47,340 bases of DNA, from assembly GCF_003947455.1 (NCBI RefSeq), contig NZ_QHJH01000041.1:1-47340 (forward strand), written 5' to 3'. Under the pieces are notes generated by a model. That model made no database searches. It worked only from the letters and a program-made list of their open reading frames with translations, and was not told the DNA's origin. Below, one piece after another: positions 32,895-47,340 of this stretch. The stretch comes from Streptomyces sp. WAC 04229. Its GTDB lineage: Bacteria > Actinomycetota > Actinomycetes > Streptomycetales > Streptomycetaceae. The position numbers and the translations under genes are program-made. The stretch's first letter is position 1; every line of letters starts with the position of its first letter.

Positions 32895-33964
32895 CGACCG
32901 GCCACTTCCCGCTCCCTCTCGACGGCCTCGTACAGCGCCTTGATGTTGGAACTGCCGAAGCCGCGGGCGCCGTTGCGCTGGATGTACTCGTAGAAGAGCG
33001 TGCCGCGCGGGTAGGGCGAGCGGGTGAAGATCTGCAGCAGGTAGCCCCACTCGTCGCGGTCCGCGAGGACGTTGGTCTCGCGCAGGTCGCCGATGGCGTC
33101 GGCCATGGCGCCGACCCGCTCGGTGAGCAGGTCGTAGTAGGCGCCCGGGGTGCGCAGGAAGGCCACGCCTCGGTTGCCGAGCGAGCGGACCGAGTCGACG
33201 ATGTCGTCCACCAGGAAGGCCAGGTGCTGGACGCCCGGACCGTCGTGGGCGGTCAGGAACTGGTCGATCTGGCCCGGCACCCGGGTGTCGTCGGGCTCGA
33301 TGAGCGTGAAGGTGATGCCGCCGCCGGCGTTGCGCACGACGATGGAGTCCATCGCCTGCTCGCCCACCTCGATGTACTCGGAGGAGTAGTAGGGCATGTC
33401 GAAGGCCGCCTCGTAGAACTCCGCGGTGCTCCGCAGCGTGCCCGCCTCCAGGCAGACGGCGACGTGGTCGAGGAAGGGCCGGGGGCCCGCGTGGCCGGTG
33501 GCGGCCGGCAGCAGGGCCCAGTCGCGGTCGGGCGGCAGCAGCGCCGCGCCGTCCCCGTCGGTGGCGACCAGCGTGTGCCGCAGGTCCCCGAAGCCGGAGA
33601 CGGCGGCGAACCAGGCGTCCTGGCCCGCCCGTTGCGAGGGCGTCGGCGTCTGCAGCGCCCTGGCGCCGGCGAGGACCGCGCGGTCGAAGCAGGACCGCAC
33701 GTCCTCGCAGCTGAAGGCGAGGTCGGCGATGGAGTCGCCGTGCCGCTCCACGTACCGGGCGATGTCGGTGTCCGGCCGCAGCGCCTGGGTGACCACGAGG
33801 GTGACCTCACCGCTGCGCAGCACGGTGGACCGGCGGTCGTGCGTCCCGGTGGCGGGGCCCGCCACGGCCAGGGGGACGAAGCCGAGGCTGTCGACGAGGA
33901 AGCCGGAGGCGTCCCGGTCGTCCGCGACGTACAGCTCGGCGTACGCGATGGCACTGGGCGGCAT
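32891..33964 (-). CDS. hmaS: 4-hydroxymandelate synthase HmaS
   Basis: This is a 357-residue non-haem iron oxygenase related to 4-hydroxyphenylpyruvate dioxygenase, converting 4-hydroxyphenylpyruvate to 4-hydroxymandelate. Two glyoxalase-fold halves are present; the iron ligands are His in FLDHVAVCLE, His in GVQHLAFLVDD and Glu in LFYEYIQRNG. HmaS rather than HPPD function is assigned from the hmaS-hmo-hpgT operon context. The start MPPSAIAYAE follows TTGGAG by a normal distance. Upstream, divergent from the synthetase gene, lies a promoter with an 11-bp heptamer array (34064-34129). It corresponds to SCO3229. Confidence 0.95.
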   Translation of the reverse strand: MPPSAIAYAELYVADDRDASGFLVDSLGFVPLAVAGPATGTHDRRSTVLRSGEVTLVVTQALRPDTDIARYVERHGDSIADLAFSCEDVRSCFDRAVLAGARALQTPTPSQRAGQDAWFAAVSGFGDLRHTLVATDGDGAALLPPDRDWALLPAATGHAGPRPFLDHVAVCLEAGTLRSTAEFYEAAFDMPYYSSEYIEVGEQAMDSIVVRNAGGGITFTLIEPDDTRVPGQIDQFLTAHDGPGVQHLAFLVDDIVDSVRSLGNRGVAFLRTPGAYYDLLTERVGAMADAIGDLRETNVLADRDEWGYLLQIFTRSPYPRGTLFYEYIQRNGARGFGSSNIKALYEAVEREREVAGR

Positions 33965-34063
33965 GCGGATCTCCAATGAATGAAGGGGAGAAATGCGGGA
34001 GCACCCGCCGGGGAAGAGGGGTCACCGCATTCTCGGGCAGTAATGGAAAATGCGCGTGACCAC

Positions 34064-34129
34064 ACTCTACAAATGGCCCGTATAACCTCGCTATCGGCTG
34101 GTTATCAAGCCTCCTACCTGCGGTTATCT
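34064..34129 (-). promoter_or_regulatory. hmaS operon promoter with SARP-type heptamer array
   Basis: On the minus strand, five slots at 11-bp intervals read AGATAAC (34129), GGTAGGA (34118), TGATAAC (34107), CGATAGC (34096) and TTATACG (34085). Nine bases after the last comes TAGAGT (34069-34064), a -10 hexamer. Three slots fit nGATAnC closely. The spacing is the same as at the trp, cdaX and phospholipase promoters. Seen from the synthetase side, the array lies upstream of its own promoter and could serve both genes. Confidence 0.65.
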
Positions 34130-34144
34130 ACTCGGATAACTATA

Positions 34145-34174
34145 TTGACCATCTCGTCGCAGCCTTGCTAGCGT
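34145..34174 (+). promoter_or_regulatory. Promoter of the first synthetase gene
   Basis: TTGACC (34145-34150) and TAGCGT (34169-34174) are separated by 18 bases, a good match to a principal-sigma promoter. The start would be near 34181, about 97 bases before the GTG. The leader contains GAGGAG ahead of GTG at 34278. The region is AT-richer than its surroundings. Confidence 0.6.
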
Positions 34175-34277
34175 CCCAGTTCGCCCTTAATTGAATGCCA
34201 TCCGGGCAACACCTTGTTTGTTTTGGTGCGCGCCACTGAGAGGCCGGGGGTTCCGGCGGAGGATTGTGAGGAGACAG

Positions 34278-47340
<13,063 letters not shown>

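Overview
The window is high-GC actinobacterial DNA whose gene content and order match the calcium-dependent antibiotic (CDA) region of Streptomyces coelicolor and its close relatives. The match runs from the hrdD neighbourhood through the trp genes, cdaR, absA1/absA2 and the 4-hydroxyphenylglycine (HPG) genes into the first lipopeptide synthetase. The secreted phospholipase A2 is close to the well-known S. violaceoruber enzyme, which points to the same clade. Synteny statements are from memory; no search was run.

Layout. 1 to about 240 is C-rich, low-complexity sequence, probably a poor contig end. 330-11120 is a flank of regulators and transport or stress genes: a WYL regulator, a TetR regulator, sigma factor HrdD, a GNAT acetyltransferase, a DODA-type dioxygenase paired with a MarR regulator, an MFS pump with its TetR regulator, a secreted M6 metalloprotease, and a double-length IclR regulator. 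11300-16798 (minus) is a tightly overlapping operon for tryptophan supply: a 54-codon small ORF, trpE, trpG, trpD, trpC and a class II DAHP synthase. 17056-19446 is a P-type ATPase of the CtpE-like group. 20197-22092 is the SARP regulator CdaR. 22160-25722 (minus) holds the MbtH protein CdaX, a secreted hydrolase, a small secreted protein, prephenate dehydrogenase and phospholipase A2. 25922-27676 (minus) is an ABC exporter, divergent from the two-component pair absA1-absA2 (27813-30244). 30394-33964 (minus) is hmaS-hmo-hpgT. 34278 to the window end is the 5' part of the first synthetase gene, with modules Ser, Thr, an aromatic residue (Trp by context) plus epimerase, and a truncated Asp module.

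How it works together. The DAHP synthase and trp genes feed chorismate and tryptophan. Prephenate dehydrogenase, HmaS, Hmo and HpgT make HPG. CdaX assists adenylation domains. CdaR and AbsA1/AbsA2 control the cluster, and the ABC exporter and P-type ATPase probably serve export or ion handling. The methyltransferase gene glmT, which in S. coelicolor I recall lying between trpE and the P-type ATPase, is absent here.

Most notable non-coding signals. (1) A set of heptamers of the nGATAnC type repeats every 11 bp and ends exactly 9 nt before the -10 hexamer in front of four cluster operons (trp, cdaX, phospholipase, hmaS). It is a strong candidate for the CdaR operator. (2) A 173-bp structured palindrome lies between absA2 and hpgT and overlaps both stop codons, so both proteins end in the same residues. 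Its internal stem uses many G-U pairs that favour folding of the plus-strand RNA only. Intrinsic terminators, sigma-R-type promoter elements and paired regulator operators are also listed.
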